Below are positions 61,855 to 64,000 of a stretch of 64,000 nt of DNA, one piece after another. Position 1 is the first letter of the stretch. The number at the start of each line of letters is the position of its first letter. The DNA is from Acholoe squamosa (taxonomy: Eukaryota > Annelida > Polychaeta > Phyllodocida > Polynoidae), in assembly GCA_949317995.1 (NCBI GenBank), contig OX439038.1, forward strand, positions 67,842,659 to 67,906,658. Direction: 5' to 3'. The notes under the pieces were generated by a model that saw only the letters and a program-made list of their open reading frames with translations, ran no database searches and had not been told where the DNA came from. A program made the position numbers and the translations under genes.

Positions 61855-62341
61855 CTAATACGCATCTTGAACTTTGTTCTCAGACGTTTGGATGGTGGCC
61901 GAGAGATTATTCCAGAGAGTGACTCCTCTATACAGGGGCGTGTTATTATAACCAAAGTCGTGCACAAAACGTCTTAAATTGTATTTTGGCCTCAGAGCGT
62001 AGTCCCGGTCTCCGTACTTCAAGGTCCAGCCACTCCGGCCACTTCGACAACTTAAATACATGTAATTTAGAAGTAATTCCTGGCAACGTCTATTTAGCTT
62101 AGGAACATCAGAGGCTGCGTACATCTCATCTTCAGACATCTGCTTACCCCTCTAACATATTTTCAAACCCCTTTTTTGGAGTCTATCCAATTTTTTTAGT
62201 AGCCCATCATTTGCACCCTCATAGGCAAAGCAAGCATAATCAAAGACAGATAAGATAGTCACTTTGTACACAGTTATAGCAACGTTTTCAGTTAGACTAT
62301 TATTACGGAACTTACTAAACCTAAATAGCCTATGATGAACT
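61855..62341 (-). mobile_element. 5'-truncated LINE, ORF2 C terminus
   Basis: On the minus strand the translation contains ILSVFDYACFAYEGAN, LKKLDRLQKRGLKIC and, toward the end, YNNTPLYRGVTLWNNLSATI, the usual close of a jockey/CR1-like reverse-transcriptase ORF. One in-frame stop at 62,152-62,154 shows it is dead. Only about 160 codons remain. Confidence 0.75.
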
Positions 62342-62732
62342 TTGCTACACAGGTCCTTTAAGGCTACCTCGACCCACTATCAAAAACAATATGGCGATAC
62401 GCCAGGTTCCATGACGCCATTTCCACGCTCGAAAGTGGGGTCATGAGAGGTCAGTGAGACTGTACGCAATGAATTCACATGCCTAACACGTGCGGACCGC
62501 GAAAATATAACCAAATGATTGTTTTAGGGTTATTATCGCTCATGCTGTCGACTCATCTGGGGATTTGTGTGGAGTTTATGGAAAACTTAAGCTAATCCAC
62601 CGGATTATCCGTCCACTACCCACTGGTACATCATACAGCGATGACAAACACAACTTTCAGGTCAGTTGCTAGGCTCTCGCACACATATATAACATTGAAC
62701 ATGGTTACAGGACATTACACTCGTTTACGGGG
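62342..62732. other. Unassigned stretch inside the LTR element
   Basis: No domain or repeat is recognised. Confidence 0.5.
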
Positions 62733-62945
62733 TTAGGTCACTGCAATCCTCTGGGCCAATCTAGGACTGCAGCGTACGATAACCCCCTCATCACGTAATT
62801 CCTTTTCGGACCTGAGAGTTCGAAGAGCCTGCTCTAGGGGTCCTGTAGCCTTCAGCACTCCTTTCCAATTCTTGCCGTCTACACCCGCCAGGACTTTTTT
62901 AACACCACCACGCTTAGTCTTTGGTAACATTGGTGGCTTCCCCAT
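62733..62945 (-). CDS. Retroelement ORF, 70 aa, unknown
   Basis: A Lys/Gly-rich short frame (KTKRGGVKKVLAGVDGKNW) directly after the integrase-tail fragment. It may be a distal piece of pol or a separate ORF. Confidence 0.3.
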   Translation of the reverse strand: MGKPPMLPKTKRGGVKKVLAGVDGKNWKGVLKATGPLEQALRTLRSEKELRDEGVIVRCSPRLAQRIAVT

Positions 62946-62955
62946 AGGTACCTTT

Positions 62956-63180
62956 TTAGGTCCGCCCCTTTTGGTTTTGGGTTAAACTAGCGACATTGGA
63001 CTTATAAAATCGTCCAATGTCAGATTTGATAATCCCCATACAGTTACTTATGACCTGAGTTACAGTGAACAGACCATCCCAATTGGATGCTAATTTAATA
63101 TTTTGCAGAGGTTTGTGTAACCTCAGTACTCTATCTCCGGGTTTGACCTTTCTCATCTTTAAGTCTACATCATAGCCCAC
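62956..63180 (-). CDS. Retroelement integrase C-terminal-like fragment
   Basis: KVKPGDRVLRL, ASNWDGLFTVTQVI and then GRFYKSNVASL follow the pattern of the integrase SH3-like tail that closes many Ty3/gypsy polyproteins. Fossil part of the element. Confidence 0.6.
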   Translation of the reverse strand: MGYDVDLKMRKVKPGDRVLRLHKPLQNIKLASNWDGLFTVTQVISNCMGIIKSDIGRFYKSNVASLTQNQKGRT

Positions 63181-63244
63181 TTTCTGCCAGCGAGCGCTAT
63201 CACGTCATCAAGGTATACTAGACACTTTTTCCACAGTAGATCAC

Positions 63245-63490
63245 TCAACAGGCATAACATTGAAACAATCTGATATGGCTAGAAAATGCAGTTTTCTCCA
63301 TATCTGTAGGATTCATTCCTGCTTGCCAATATCCAGATTGTAAATCTAGAGTACAAAACCAGATATTACCACCTAGGGAATCGATGGTCTCATCTATTCT
63401 GGGCAATGGATACGAATTCTTTTTCGTTACGCCATTCAACTTCCTGTAATCAATACGGAATCGAATGGTACCATCTTTTTTGCTTAGCAT
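63245..63490 (-). CDS. Retroelement reverse-transcriptase fragment
   Basis: LSKKDGTIRFRIDYRKLNGV, YPLPRIDETIDSL, then FCTLDLQSGYWQ and MEKTAF are reverse-transcriptase motifs 1-3 of the Ty3/gypsy group. Fossil part of the element. Confidence 0.88.
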   Translation of the reverse strand: MLSKKDGTIRFRIDYRKLNGVTKKNSYPLPRIDETIDSLGGNIWFCTLDLQSGYWQAGMNPTDMEKTAFSSHIRLFQCYAC

Positions 63491-63505
63491 GCATATGGGA
63501 CTACT

Positions 63506-63952
63506 CTAGGGACTATTAGACGGGACGATCACATCCTGTTCTAACATCTTATTGATCTCCTCTTCTGCGACTCTTTTCCTAGTCAGAGGTAATCGTCGAT
63601 ACGGAATTTTGAAAGGTTCCGTATCTCCTGTATCGATATTATGCAAAACCTTCGTGGTTTGCCTTAAAGGTTCACCAGGTTTAGCAAATGCATTCTTGTA
63701 TTTCTCCAACAACTCAAGTACATTCCTCTTATGTTCCGGATCATCGAGGAGGGTTTCCTCATACAACTTTTTCAAATCGTCTGAGATATCTTCGGGATCA
63801 TTGGCCTTTGGTAATTTAAGGGTACTATCTGTGACCATTTTGGAAATTGTTACACTTCCAAAAACATGCCCTTTCTTTAAATAGATAGGTCTAGTACTCT
63901 GGTTCGAAACCAGTACTACCGTCCAGGATGCGTTAGCCACGATAGTAACCAC
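63506..63952 (-). CDS. Retroelement protease-to-RT linker fragment
   Basis: LKKGHVFGSV-type protease-end sequence precedes LEKYKNAFAKPGEPL, VLHNIDTGDTEPFKIPYRRL, and EEINKMLEQDVIVPSNSP. This is the standard lead-in to Ty3/gypsy reverse transcriptase. Fossil part. Confidence 0.8.
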   Translation of the reverse strand: MVTIVANASWTVVLVSNQSTRPIYLKKGHVFGSVTISKMVTDSTLKLPKANDPEDISDDLKKLYEETLLDDPEHKRNVLELLEKYKNAFAKPGEPLRQTTKVLHNIDTGDTEPFKIPYRRLPLTRKRVAEEEINKMLEQDVIVPSNSP

Positions 63953-64000
63953 AGACGTTAATCCGACTAGACAAGGCTATCACATCCGGCTCTATTACTG

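Larger units (their letters stand above)
58765..64000 (-). mobile_element. Broken Ty3/gypsy-type LTR element, 3' part
   Basis: A minus-strand element whose 5' end lies beyond the window. Parts seen from its interior outward: a linker before reverse transcriptase, a reverse-transcriptase fragment, an integrase C-terminal-like fragment, unplaced ORFs, and the 3' LTR. A LINE fragment and a short tandem repeat lie inside it. It is clearly a fossil with several breaks and missing sections. The second LTR needed for dating is outside the window. Confidence 0.7.

Overview
The window is animal DNA: spliced genes with GT-AG introns, TATA boxes, AATAAA signals, a tRNA-derived SINE, LINE and LTR-retroelement pieces and many short inverted-repeat elements. 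The TRPC channel gene and the repeat types fit a marine invertebrate, perhaps a mollusc or other lophotrochozoan. That assignment is an inference and no species is claimed.

Layout. Positions 1-11,473 hold no host gene I can support, only microsatellites and at least five MITE-like elements. Positions 11,480-29,961 are an almost whole 18.5-kb Polinton/Maverick, with about 385-bp terminal inverted repeats and a perfect 6-bp target duplication (GACAAT). Its left array runs leftward: a tandem death-domain protein, packaging ATPase, small GGFL-tail protein, a conserved hypothetical, integrase, chromodomain ORF, minor capsid protein, basic pX/pVI-like protein, major capsid protein, cysteine protease and a small coiled-coil ORF. 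Three unknown leftward ORFs lie near the centre. The right array runs rightward: a protein with three SUMO-interaction-like motifs, the protein-primed DNA polymerase, a phased GTTC/GAAC repeat array and a Cys-rich protein.

Positions 31,896-45,390 are an 18-exon TRPC-type cation channel gene (891 codons visible, extreme N terminus not found). Its introns are packed with MITEs and palindromes. Positions 45,748-47,346 are a 1.6-kb foldback element carrying a SINE with a perfect 11-bp target duplication. Positions 49,564-54,844 are a 9-exon gene for a secreted, mucin-like protein (486 aa) with a 12-bp coding minisatellite. Positions 57,540-58,390 are a foldback array of 17-bp motifs. From 58,765 to the window end lies the 3' part of a broken Ty3/gypsy-type element on the minus strand, ending in a 354-bp LTR and containing a LINE fragment.

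The most unusual content is in the Polinton. It carries two candidate host-interaction proteins (tandem death domains; a poly-SIM protein with a basic nuclear signal). Its terminal repeats are crowded with exact animal transcription-factor sites (nuclear-receptor half-sites, ETS, CRE, CCAAT). It also has a (TAGGG)n/(CCCTA)n hairpin in the promoter region of the structural array and a strictly 8-bp-phased GTTC/GAAC array repeated about seven times. Together these suggest an element adapted to animal transcription, SUMO and cell-death pathways; this interpretation is inference.
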